Source: a candidate division TM6 bacterium SOIL31
Lineage (GTDB): Bacteria; Babelota; Babeliae; Babelales; Vermiphilaceae
NCBI GenBank assembly: GCA_001468865.1
Contig: LDIY01000007.1
Coordinates: 1-64,000, forward strand
Direction: 5' to 3'
DNA: 64,000 nucleotides
Part shown: positions 39,094 to 48,143 of the stretch, piece after piece
How positions within the stretch are numbered: the first letter of the stretch is position 1
Layout of the letters: each line of letters begins with the position of its first letter
Made by a program: the position numbers and the translations under genes
Notes under the pieces: generated by a model
Told to the model about the DNA's origin: nothing
Databases searched by the model: none
Seen by the model: only the letters and a program-made list of their open reading frames with translations

Positions 39094-40359
39094 ATGAAGA
39101 TAACCCTAAAAAAATCAATCCCGAAGCTAACCGGCGTTTACCTTTTCAAAGATGCGCAAGGCGCTATTATTTATATCGGTAAGGCAAAGAACCTTCATCA
39201 CCGGGTTAAATCCTATTTCCAAAAATACGATAAAGACTGGAAAATAAACCAATTACTCAATGAACATGCCGATGTAGAGTATATTTTGACTGCTACAGAA
39301 GCAGAAAGTTTGCTACTAGAAGCTGAATTGGTTCAAAGATATAAGCCAAAATTCAATGTTTTGCTTAAAGAAGGCCAACCTTTTATCTATATTTTCTTTA
39401 GCCCTGATGATACGTCTCTGATGGAATTGGTACGTACCAAAAAGAAAAAAGGCACCTATTTTGGTCCCTTTGTGGAAAAAGCTCCTGCCCGCCGAACCTA
39501 TCACTTTTTAAAACGTACTTTTAATCTTAATCTCTGCAACAAGAAGATAGCTCTGGGATGCTTGGATTACCATATTGGTAATTGTGCCGGTAACTGCAAA
39601 ACAGATTTTGACCTAGATGATTATAAGTTCCGCGTTAGCCTTGCACAAGAAGCGCTTAAAAAAAATCAAGAAGGCTTTATTGCCCAAGTCAAAAAGCAGA
39701 TTGCTCTTTATAGCTCACAATATGCTTTTGAAAAAGCACAACGCGTAAATGAATATCTTCACAATGTTGATGCTATCTTTGCAGTACTCAATACGCATTT
39801 TAGCGCGGATAAATTTGCTACCGATATTTTTGTCGTAAGTAGATCAACTCCTTACCAACATCTCTCTTCAGAAACTATCAGCACGGAAGTGCAGCAATTT
39901 TTAGGATTTTCAACGCCTGTGCGTACCATCGATTGTTTTGATATCTCACACTTTCAAAGCAGTTACCTTGTTGGTTCATGCGTACGCTTTACTGATGGCA
40001 AACCAGAAAAACATATGTTCCGCCATTTCAAAATAAAAACATTAACAGAACAAAATGATTACGCTGCGCTGCAAGAAATTATAACGCGGCGCTATCGCAA
40101 CAAAGCAGATCTTCCTGATCTCATTGTAATCGATGGTGGCAAAGGACAATTGAGTGCGGCGCAAGAGGTATTGCCAGGCGCGCCTATCATAAGCTTGGCA
40201 AAACGAGAAGAAATTATATACGGACCACAATTTTTGCAAGGCGTCCGCCTTGATTTGCAAACAAACGTTGGGAAATTATTTATTGCGTTGCGCGATTATG
40301 CGCATCACTTTGCAGTCAGTTACCATCGCTTGAGACGCAAAAAGGGATTAAAGGAATAA
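39094..40359 (+). CDS. uvrC: Excinuclease ABC subunit C, short form
   Basis: GVYLFKDAQGAIIYIGKAKNLHHRVKSYF, FGPF, DLPDLIVIDGGKGQLSAAQEVL; ends before a C-terminal HhH domain. Confidence 0.92.
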   Translation: MKITLKKSIPKLTGVYLFKDAQGAIIYIGKAKNLHHRVKSYFQKYDKDWKINQLLNEHADVEYILTATEAESLLLEAELVQRYKPKFNVLLKEGQPFIYIFFSPDDTSLMELVRTKKKKGTYFGPFVEKAPARRTYHFLKRTFNLNLCNKKIALGCLDYHIGNCAGNCKTDFDLDDYKFRVSLAQEALKKNQEGFIAQVKKQIALYSSQYAFEKAQRVNEYLHNVDAIFAVLNTHFSADKFATDIFVVSRSTPYQHLSSETISTEVQQFLGFSTPVRTIDCFDISHFQSSYLVGSCVRFTDGKPEKHMFRHFKIKTLTEQNDYAALQEIITRRYRNKADLPDLIVIDGGKGQLSAAQEVLPGAPIISLAKREEIIYGPQFLQGVRLDLQTNVGKLFIALRDYAHHFAVSYHRLRRKKGLKE

Positions 40360-40365
40360 TGTGTA

Positions 40366-41157
40366 TCAAAGCTTCACGGTAACAGCGCTATTTTCAACAA
40401 AGTAATGATGCGAACAACAACACCCTCCCCCTATACAACATCCAAATAGTGCAATAACAGAAATAGGTGCAACTGCGCATAGCATGCATGAAACCCCACA
40501 ACAGAACGAAGAAATGCAACGACTTTCTTTTTCATAATTCTTGCTAATAACTTGCAATTCAAGTTTGTTACTAATGTCAAGCGGCATTGCTTGTATTTCT
40601 TCATAATCTTCTACCGTCACCAAGTCATATCTTTTGCCCATAACAAACTGATCGAGCAAGCAAGGTTTTCCAATGTCAACAAGAGAATGAAACTTAGCTG
40701 ATGATGAAATAGCAAGTCTAAATAATCTTCCCACTGAATATATTTTGTTACCGATTTTTAATGAATCATAACTTTTAACTCTCTGATAATACTCAAATGC
40801 TTTTATCAGCGGCATTGTATCAAATACTTCAGCAGATTCTGCATCCCCTCCCAGCATTTTGGTAAATATCTCCCGACGAACATCTTGAGGCAACAAAATA
40901 ACAGGGAAAATTTTTGATTTGAGAGTCTTCCACATAATATAGTCTTTATCGTGAGAGGATAATTGATTAAAACCACCAGCTATATCGCTTGTAGAAAACA
41001 ATGGAATAACATGGCGCTTTTCATCAAAATAGGCCTGAAAAGAATTCTTGTCTTTTTCTACCGGAACAACAAGAGTCATTTTTGATGAACGCAGCATTGC
41101 TTGATTAGTGCTGAAAATAAACGCCATACTATATAAAAAAAGATGTATATTTTTCAC
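40366..41157 (-). CDS. Secreted hypothetical protein with C-terminal Cys-rich hydrophobic segment
   Basis: MKNIHLFLYSMAFIFSTNQAM signal; CISSFCCGVSCMLCAVAPISVIALFGCCIGGGCCCSHHYF. Confidence 0.7.
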   Translation of the reverse strand: MKNIHLFLYSMAFIFSTNQAMLRSSKMTLVVPVEKDKNSFQAYFDEKRHVIPLFSTSDIAGGFNQLSSHDKDYIMWKTLKSKIFPVILLPQDVRREIFTKMLGGDAESAEVFDTMPLIKAFEYYQRVKSYDSLKIGNKIYSVGRLFRLAISSSAKFHSLVDIGKPCLLDQFVMGKRYDLVTVEDYEEIQAMPLDISNKLELQVISKNYEKESRCISSFCCGVSCMLCAVAPISVIALFGCCIGGGCCCSHHYFVENSAVTVKL

Positions 41158-41239
41158 TGATACCTCTGAAATAATTGTCTAAAAATTATATCGATAATTA
41201 TACCAAACAGTATATTTTTTGCTAAAAATAGGAATTCAT

Positions 41240-41983
41240 ATGAACTATCTTTACATAGCAAACTGGAAAATGAACTTGTCTTATAGCCAAAGCTTAGATT
41301 TTTGTACGAACAATATCGATCAACTCAATGCATTGGTTTACTCGGCCCAGGTAGTTCTGTGCCCCTCTTTTGTTGCACTTGGACCAATAGCACAAGTGCT
41401 TAAAAAAAGTAGCATTACAATCGGTGCACAAAACTGCTCAGAGTTTGAATCAGGTTCATATACGGGAGAAGTATCAGCTGCATCATTAGCAGAAATTGGC
41501 GTTAGTTATTGCATTGTGGGACACAGCGAAAGACGCATTTATTTTGGAGAAACAACAGAAAAGATTATTAAAAAAATCAATTTATTATATGCCAATGCTA
41601 TGATGCCAATTATTTGTATCGGTGAAAATAAAGAAGAATTTTTGCAGAAAAAAACTATCCATGCGTTAACGGAACAACTGGAACCAATTCTAAAAACATT
41701 TGTTCACCAACAATATAAGCATATCATCATCGCGTATGAACCGTTTTGGGCAATCGGCACGGGAATTATTCCGGAAAATACATATTTAGAAGAAATTTCT
41801 ATCTGGCTAAAAAACTATGTTGCTGAATTTGCACCAGATTGCACTATGCAATTATTGTATGGCGGTAGCATTAATGAAAAAAATATCCACCAACTCAAAA
41901 CTATCAAGCTTATTGATGGCTTTTTAATTGGTGGAGCAAGTACTAATTTTGAAACGTTTTGTGGGATTATAAAAATCGGTTAA
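41240..41983 (+). CDS. tpiA: Triosephosphate isomerase
   Basis: YIANWKMN, CIVGHSERRIYFGET, IIAYEPFWAIGTG, LLYGGSIN. Confidence 0.96.
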   Translation: MNYLYIANWKMNLSYSQSLDFCTNNIDQLNALVYSAQVVLCPSFVALGPIAQVLKKSSITIGAQNCSEFESGSYTGEVSAASLAEIGVSYCIVGHSERRIYFGETTEKIIKKINLLYANAMMPIICIGENKEEFLQKKTIHALTEQLEPILKTFVHQQYKHIIIAYEPFWAIGTGIIPENTYLEEISIWLKNYVAEFAPDCTMQLLYGGSINEKNIHQLKTIKLIDGFLIGGASTNFETFCGIIKIG

Positions 41984-41987
41984 TTAG

Positions 41988-42872
41988 TTAGCTATCCAAT
42001 GATTGTTCGCTAGCGTCAAAATCAAAACTAAGAGATATTTCCTCATCCCCGCTAGAATCATGATCATTTCCGCCAAAAACATATTTTTCACTTTTGCGAC
42101 AAACACAAGGATACACTAATCCTAAGGCAGCTAAAATTACGGCGGATCCACAACCACATCCCATAAAACCACTTCCTATGCGTATCAGCTCAAGATCCTT
42201 GCCTTTGGGAACATATTCTAAACAATTTTTCCCACAGCAACCAATACAGGTAAAAAAACTTCCTATCAGAGAAACCCACCCTGAAGCGCAAGAACATCCA
42301 TATACTGCCTCTCCCTTACAAATTTTATTCCATCTAAGCTCTCGTGCAATGCAAGTATTATCCATATCATTAGAAAAAGGATGCCAGCCTGGCGCAACAT
42401 AATCACAAGAGCCCTCACAACAAGGAGGACTCCAGCCGCATATTTGCACACGACTCTTACCCCCAATCCTTCCACAACAAAGAGGATTCCAACTGGTTTG
42501 TTTGTTAACTCGAGCATCGTCCATAAAACCTGCAGGCATATGCTTCTTAAGTCTTTCGATCTGATTCGTGGTTAATGTGTGCGCACCACGCCCATACAAT
42601 CGATTACAACAGGACGGCTCAGTAATTTCATTCACCAATTCTCTTGCTTCTGGGCTAAACTTAACCGCATCACTCAAAAGGATATTTTTATTTCCAATCT
42701 TTCTAGGATAAGGATGCGTTGCACCGAGTGTTGCATGAAGCGCTGCAAGCAATTGAGGATCATCAAGCGCTTTTAATTCATTTTTTGAAGATCTTGTACG
42801 CTCTTCTATTTCCATCCCATTAAGACCTGGTAAAAATATGCATATGAAAAGAAAAAAAATTAATTTCTTCAT
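41988..42872 (-). CDS. Cys-rich secreted hypothetical protein
   Basis: MKKLIFFLFICIFLPGLNGMEIEE signal; many Cys; CGCGSAVILAALGLVYPCVCRK near the C-terminus. Confidence 0.7.
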   Translation of the reverse strand: MKKLIFFLFICIFLPGLNGMEIEERTRSSKNELKALDDPQLLAALHATLGATHPYPRKIGNKNILLSDAVKFSPEARELVNEITEPSCCNRLYGRGAHTLTTNQIERLKKHMPAGFMDDARVNKQTSWNPLCCGRIGGKSRVQICGWSPPCCEGSCDYVAPGWHPFSNDMDNTCIARELRWNKICKGEAVYGCSCASGWVSLIGSFFTCIGCCGKNCLEYVPKGKDLELIRIGSGFMGCGCGSAVILAALGLVYPCVCRKSEKYVFGGNDHDSSGDEEISLSFDFDASEQSLDS

Positions 42873-43032
42873 CGCTCTCCTTTATAAAAAATCATTGAAA
42901 TATCGTTTTCACGGAAAACTAACATATAAAAACTGGTTTCACTATAAAAAAATGAGCAATTTTATAAAAATTTTAAACGTGCTATAATCGAATCAATACA
43001 TATTTTAAGAACTATTCTCCAAAGGAAATTTC

Positions 43033-43359
43033 ATGCTATACGGCCTCCTACTCACTCTTTATATCATTAATTGCTTTCTCTTGGTCCTCATTATTCTCAT
43101 GCAAAAAGGCAAAGGCGGCTTAGGCCTTGGCGGCTTGGGCGGCGGCGCGCAAATGATTTTTGGCGGTGGCGGCGGACAAGATCTTTTCCAAAAAATTACC
43201 TGGGTTCTTGGCTCTATTTTTATGGCGGGCGCAATGATCCTCTCTTTAATGAAATCCACCGAACACAAAAAGTTCAGATACCTCAACCCTAAGAATGTAA
43301 TTCAACAGCCACTATTGCCACAGAATTCTACTCCTGCAAACGATTTTGACGAAGAGTAA
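43033..43359 (+). CDS. secG: Preprotein translocase subunit SecG
   Basis: IILMQKGKGGLGLGGLGGGAQMIFGGGGGQDLFQKITWVLGSIFM. Confidence 0.92.
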   Translation: MLYGLLLTLYIINCFLLVLIILMQKGKGGLGLGGLGGGAQMIFGGGGGQDLFQKITWVLGSIFMAGAMILSLMKSTEHKKFRYLNPKNVIQQPLLPQNSTPANDFDEE

Positions 43360-43400
43360 TAATTTCTTCTGTTCTATCACGCGTAGTATGGAGTTAAAAA

Positions 43401-44180
43401 GTGATTATTGAATTCATCAATTTTGTAGGTGCATCAACTCTTACCATATGCAACCGGCTTGGTGCATTTACGCTTTTTTTATTAGAAGTCTTAAAAACAT
43501 CTCTGACCTCCAAACTCAAGATTGCCAAAACATTTGCGCAAATGAATCGCATCGGCGTTGAATCTCTGAGCATTGTTCTTTTGACTGGATTATTTACCGG
43601 AATGGTTCTTGCGCTGCAAACATATATTGGTTTTCAGCGTGTGGGTGGAGAGCAATTTATTGGAGCAATCGTTGCTCTTGGTTTAATCCGTGAGCTTGGA
43701 CCAGTGCTTACTGCACTGATGGTAACAGGCCGTGCAGGTTCTGCTATAACAGCTGAAATTGGCACCATGGTAATCACTGAGCAAGTTGACGCGCTTACTA
43801 CATTACGCATCAATGCTTTTCAGTACCTTGTTGTACCAAGAATGCTTGCAAGCACCATTATTCTTCCTTTTCTCACTTTATTTTCTATGTTTTTTGGTAT
43901 TATCGGTGGTTATATTGTATGCGTATATGTACTTGAGTTAAGTCCTGAGGATTATGAAAGTAGCATTCGCAACTATGTTGAGCTAACAGATATTCATGGG
44001 GGGCTAAAAAAAGCTGCTGTCTTTGGCCTTATTCTTTCATGGGTGGGAACCTATAAAGGAATGAACACCCATGGCGGAGCGCGCGGCGTTGGTATTGCAA
44101 CAACACAAAGTGTAGTTGTAAGCTCCATATTAATTTTAATTACCAATTATTTCTTGACCAAAATGCTTGAGCACTTGTAA
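43401..44180 (+). CDS. MlaE-family ABC transporter permease
   Basis: LIRELGPVLTALMVTGRAGSAITAEIGTMVITEQVDALTTLRINAFQYLVVPRMLA. Confidence 0.93.
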   Translation: MIIEFINFVGASTLTICNRLGAFTLFLLEVLKTSLTSKLKIAKTFAQMNRIGVESLSIVLLTGLFTGMVLALQTYIGFQRVGGEQFIGAIVALGLIRELGPVLTALMVTGRAGSAITAEIGTMVITEQVDALTTLRINAFQYLVVPRMLASTIILPFLTLFSMFFGIIGGYIVCVYVLELSPEDYESSIRNYVELTDIHGGLKKAAVFGLILSWVGTYKGMNTHGGARGVGIATTQSVVVSSILILITNYFLTKMLEHL

Positions 44181-44191
44181 AAAGAATTGAA

Positions 44192-44986
44192 ATGAATAAA
44201 AAAAACTCCAGTAAAACCAAAATTAAAATTGTTGATTTATATAAAAAGTTTGACAGCCATTGGGTTACACGCGGAGTCAATCTTGATATCCCCGAGAGCT
44301 TGATGACCGTCATTATTGGTCGGTCTGGAGAGGGTAAATCAGTTCTGCTCAAGCAAGTTATCGGTCTTATTAAGCCAACCTCTGGCAGCATCATCGTTGA
44401 TGGTATCGATATCACTCAGCTATCGGGCAGAGAACTTGATCAGTGCTTTAGTAAATTTGGATATGTTTTCCAATTTGCAGCACTTCTTGATTCATTAAAT
44501 GTGTATGAAAATATTGGTATCACGCTCATTGAACAGGGAAAATCGGAAGATGAGGTTCTACCAATTGTTAAAGAAAAGCTGGCGTTGGTACAACTATCAG
44601 AAGACACTTTATATAAATACCCATCAGAGCTCTCAGGTGGTATGAGAAAACGCGTAGGATTGGCACGAACATTAGTGACCAATCCTGAAATTATTTTATA
44701 TGATGAGCCTACAACGGGTCTTGATCCTATCACGTCTCGCGTGATTCATGAGCTCATGTTTGATATGCAAAAAAAATTGAATATCACCTCAGTGGTTATT
44801 TCGCATGATACTGAGACATTCAAATATGCAGATAAAGTTGCGCTTCTACATGAAGGCAAAATTCAATATTTTGGCGATGCTAAAACCATCTGGGAATCGG
44901 ATAATCCTTTTGTTCATCAATTTATCCGTGGCGATCTTGATGGTCCAATTACCCACGAAATTTCTTATTTTAAAGATAAGGCATAA
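44192..44986 (+). CDS. MlaF-type ABC transporter ATP-binding protein
   Basis: GRSGEGKSVLLKQVIGLIKPTSG, ELSGGMRKRVGLARTLVTNPEIILYDEPTTGLDP. Confidence 0.93.
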   Translation: MNKKNSSKTKIKIVDLYKKFDSHWVTRGVNLDIPESLMTVIIGRSGEGKSVLLKQVIGLIKPTSGSIIVDGIDITQLSGRELDQCFSKFGYVFQFAALLDSLNVYENIGITLIEQGKSEDEVLPIVKEKLALVQLSEDTLYKYPSELSGGMRKRVGLARTLVTNPEIILYDEPTTGLDPITSRVIHELMFDMQKKLNITSVVISHDTETFKYADKVALLHEGKIQYFGDAKTIWESDNPFVHQFIRGDLDGPITHEISYFKDKA

Positions 44987-44989
44987 AAA

Positions 44990-45262
44990 TCAAGATGATG
45001 TGCTGTTCTCTACATGACCTTCATAGAAGCAGCCAATACATTTAATTCCTTTTTTTGTTGGCAACGTATCTCTATCGACAAAATTTATACCATCAATATT
45101 TTCTTTAATGCGCCATTTTCTCCCTTTTTCTAAAAGGTATTGCTGATTGTCTTGCTCTGAAAGCGAAAAACTCTTTTCAACTTCTTCAGATTTTTCTGCA
45201 GCAAAAATGCAGCCCCCACTGAGCGCTACCAATAGTGTTTGAGAGAAAAAATTAATCTTCAC
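44990..45262 (-). CDS. Small secreted protein, probable GTG start
   Basis: V/MKINFFSQTLLVALSGGCIFAAEKSEEV signal; GTG at 45262 preceded by AGGA; the 162-aa ORF-track call overlaps dcd. Confidence 0.6.
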   Translation of the reverse strand: MKINFFSQTLLVALSGGCIFAAEKSEEVEKSFSLSEQDNQQYLLEKGRKWRIKENIDGINFVDRDTLPTKKGIKCIGCFYEGHVENSTSS

Positions 45263-45278
45263 GCTGATCCTATTTTGA

Positions 45279-45803
45279 CTACTCTTTCTGGAAGTCTTTA
45301 TACAACATACTCGGTTGAATACCTCGATTATTTTGGTATTTATTACTTGAATATTTTGCATAATCACCTTCGATGGTGTGATAAAAAATTTGGCAAATTT
45401 CAACGCCAGGATAAATGCGAACGGGCTGAACGCAGAATATCTCAAGCGTCCAGTATCCTCGGAAACCAACATCGCCAAAGCCAGCAGTCACGTGAATAAA
45501 TAAACCCAAACGACCAATTGAAGAACGACCTTCAATCATCGGCACTAATGTATCAGTTTTGGTGTATTCCACCGTTCTTCCCAAATACAATTTTCCCGCT
45601 TCAAGCAATAAACCGTCTTCTGGTATGGTAAGCGTTTGGATTTGATGTTCCTTTTTCATATCAAGGAAAGGCTCATCATACACAACTAATTCATTATGCA
45701 ACCTTAAATTATAACTATTAGGACCCAATTGTGATTGATTAAACGGCTCTATAAAAAGCTCTTTGCCCAAACGTCTTCTAATTTCATTTCCGGAAAGAAT
45801 CAT
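45279..45803 (-). CDS. dcd: dCTP deaminase
   Basis: MILSGNEIRRRL, QLGPNSYNLRLHNEL, EGRSSIGRLGLFIHVTAGFGDVGFRGYWTLEI. Confidence 0.93.
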   Translation of the reverse strand: MILSGNEIRRRLGKELFIEPFNQSQLGPNSYNLRLHNELVVYDEPFLDMKKEHQIQTLTIPEDGLLLEAGKLYLGRTVEYTKTDTLVPMIEGRSSIGRLGLFIHVTAGFGDVGFRGYWTLEIFCVQPVRIYPGVEICQIFYHTIEGDYAKYSSNKYQNNRGIQPSMLYKDFQKE

Positions 45804-45924
45804 AGTGCTCCTTATTGAACTCGTTGAAAGATAATGTTAACTTGATAATAAGTTTACTAACCCCATGCTTTATCCACCAGGCATAGGAATCCCATTGGGA
45901 TTATTTTAAATAAGAAGATATTAC

Positions 45925-46917
45925 ATGATAAATAATATAATGCCAACTCAGACAGATATTGACCAAATCAAACAAGAAAGCAATCGTTTTGGTGATTTAC
46001 CGACAGAAATTAGTAAAGTCATTGTGGGACAAAACCACATTATTCAGTTGATAGTAAACGCTATTCTATGCAAAGGACATATCCTCTTAGAAGGTGTTCC
46101 GGGCGTTGCAAAAACCACGATGATTAAAGCTGTCGCATCCGCGCTTGGGTTAACATTTAGTAGAATTCAATTTACGCCAGATCTACTGCCATCAGATTTG
46201 ATTGGTACCTTAATTTTCAATCCAAAAACACAAGATTTTGATACCAAAAAAGGCCCTATTTTTGCCAATCTAGTTCTTGCTGATGAAATTAACCGTGCAC
46301 CGGCAAAAGTTCAAGCAGCACTTTTGGAAGCTATGCAAGAGCAGCAAGTAACGATTGGTTCGCATACCTATAAACTTGATGCTCCTTTTTTAGTTTTTGC
46401 CACACAAAATCCCGTGGAACAAGAAGGAACATATCGACTGCCAGAAGCGCAGCTTGACCGCTTTTTATTTAAAATTCATGTTGATTATCCAACTATTTTT
46501 GAAGAAAGAGAAATTTTACATCGTTCTCTCCATACTAATGTAATTTCTCAGGTGTTAACGCAACACGATATTTTAGAATCGCAAAAACTCGCGCAATCAA
46601 TTTATGTTGATGAAAAAATAATTAGCTATATTGTTGCCATCATCTTTGCAACACGAAAACCTGCAGACTATAAGTTGCACGAACTTACTTCTTATATTAG
46701 CTATGGAGTTTCTCCTCGCGCTACATTGGCTTTGTATCACGCAGCAAAAGCACACGCCTTTTTAGCAAAGCGGCACTATGTAACGCCTGATGACGTAAAA
46801 GCAGTATGTCTGCCCGTGCTTGCGCACCGTATTCACTTAACCTATCAAGCAGAAGCTGATAATGTTGATGCGGATGCTATTATCAAGAAAATAATAAACA
46901 CCATTGCAACCCCTTAA
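45925..46917 (+). CDS. MoxR-family AAA ATPase
   Basis: LLEGVPGVAKTTMIKAVA, RIQFTPDLLPSDLIGT, FANLVLADEINRAPAKVQAALLEAMQEQQVTIG. Confidence 0.95.
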   Translation: MINNIMPTQTDIDQIKQESNRFGDLPTEISKVIVGQNHIIQLIVNAILCKGHILLEGVPGVAKTTMIKAVASALGLTFSRIQFTPDLLPSDLIGTLIFNPKTQDFDTKKGPIFANLVLADEINRAPAKVQAALLEAMQEQQVTIGSHTYKLDAPFLVFATQNPVEQEGTYRLPEAQLDRFLFKIHVDYPTIFEEREILHRSLHTNVISQVLTQHDILESQKLAQSIYVDEKIISYIVAIIFATRKPADYKLHELTSYISYGVSPRATLALYHAAKAHAFLAKRHYVTPDDVKAVCLPVLAHRIHLTYQAEADNVDADAIIKKIINTIATP

Positions 46918-47025
46918 TAAAAATTCTTATCGCTCGAAAAAACAAGATCTGTTGGTATACTTGACAAGCATGAAACAAGAGCGTTATTGTGAAAAAAGTA
47001 AAAAAATAATGCAAGGAATTGCCCG

Positions 47026-48129
47026 ATGAAACATCCTTTTTGGATCATAAATCTTGGACTTCTTTCTTTAGTCCTGACAGCCTTTGCATTTGTTTACTTA
47101 TCAAGCGTCACGATTACCGGCCCTCTTAAACGAGTAGATATTGAACCTGAGCCGGTACCACTGCGCAGAGAACAAAAAGTTGCTATTAATATCAAAAAAA
47201 TTTATGAAGATGATCTTTTTGGTACCTATGTAAAAGAAGTTCCTCATCTACGGTCTCTAGAAACTGCTATTCCTTTCCCCGCTCCTCCTGCACAACAAAA
47301 AATTACGATTCCTGCGATTATAGAACCAGAATTCCTTGATCCATTGCAGGTAACACTCAAGGGGATTATTGTAGTCAGCTCTAATGATTCAAAAAATAGA
47401 GCTATGATTCAAGATAATAAAACCTTGCAGGAAGGCACTTACAAAGTTGGTGACGTGATTCAAGATGCCCAACTGATTCGAATATTTAAAAACAAAGTGA
47501 TTTTCCTGCGCCTTAATGGACAACAAGAAATATTGTACTTGCGCGAGCAAGATGCAAAAGTTGATCCTGCATATTCAGCTCCCCATGAATGGGATGCAGT
47601 CGTAAAACAAACAGGCCCCACTACCTACCTGGTGAACCCTCAAGCGTTTGTTGAACAAGTAAAAAGTTTAACTGAATGCATTGATCTACTGAATGCTACA
47701 ACAGCATATCAACAAGGCAAAAGCGTTGGTCTTCGGATAGGTAATTTAACAAGATCTCCTTTTGGCGGAATGATAGGATTGCAAAATGGCGATATCATCC
47801 AATCAATTAATGGCATTCCTGCTCAAACAACTGATGAACGTCTTGCTATTTATAAAAATATTACGTCATTAAAAATAGGTAATACTGTCACTATACAACT
47901 TCAACGTAAAAATAGAGACGTTACCCTTGTATACACACTAGAAGATTTTACCGAAGAAAAAGAGAAAAATGATCTCACAGAAAAACAAGAAACAGCTTTC
48001 CTTTTACCCAAAAAAAATGAGACCATTAAACAACAACATTATGCATTGGCACCGACCGTTGATAAAATGAAAAAAGCCGATCATCGTATGATGTTCCCAA
48101 AAGGCAATCAGCTTCATAGCAACAGTTGA
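47026..48129 (+). CDS. GspC-like secretion protein with PDZ domain
   Basis: N-terminal TM, HR-like middle domain, PDZ-like SPFGGMIGLQNGDIIQSINGIPAQTTDERLAIYKN. Confidence 0.8.
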   Translation: MKHPFWIINLGLLSLVLTAFAFVYLSSVTITGPLKRVDIEPEPVPLRREQKVAINIKKIYEDDLFGTYVKEVPHLRSLETAIPFPAPPAQQKITIPAIIEPEFLDPLQVTLKGIIVVSSNDSKNRAMIQDNKTLQEGTYKVGDVIQDAQLIRIFKNKVIFLRLNGQQEILYLREQDAKVDPAYSAPHEWDAVVKQTGPTTYLVNPQAFVEQVKSLTECIDLLNATTAYQQGKSVGLRIGNLTRSPFGGMIGLQNGDIIQSINGIPAQTTDERLAIYKNITSLKIGNTVTIQLQRKNRDVTLVYTLEDFTEEKEKNDLTEKQETAFLLPKKNETIKQQHYALAPTVDKMKKADHRMMFPKGNQLHSNS

Positions 48130-48143
48130 ATTGAGTAAAAAAT

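Noticed and set aside
40360-40420. Frameshift hiding the UvrC HhH domain
   Set aside because: No HhH-like peptide recognised after the stop; an opposite-strand gene ends at 40366.
43059-43286. Pro-rich antisense ORF opposite secG
   Set aside because: Mirror of the Gly-rich SecG coding sequence.
45263-45478. N-terminal half of the 162-aa ORF 44990-45478
   Set aside because: It overlaps dcd in another frame; the real gene probably begins at GTG 45262 with a signal peptide.
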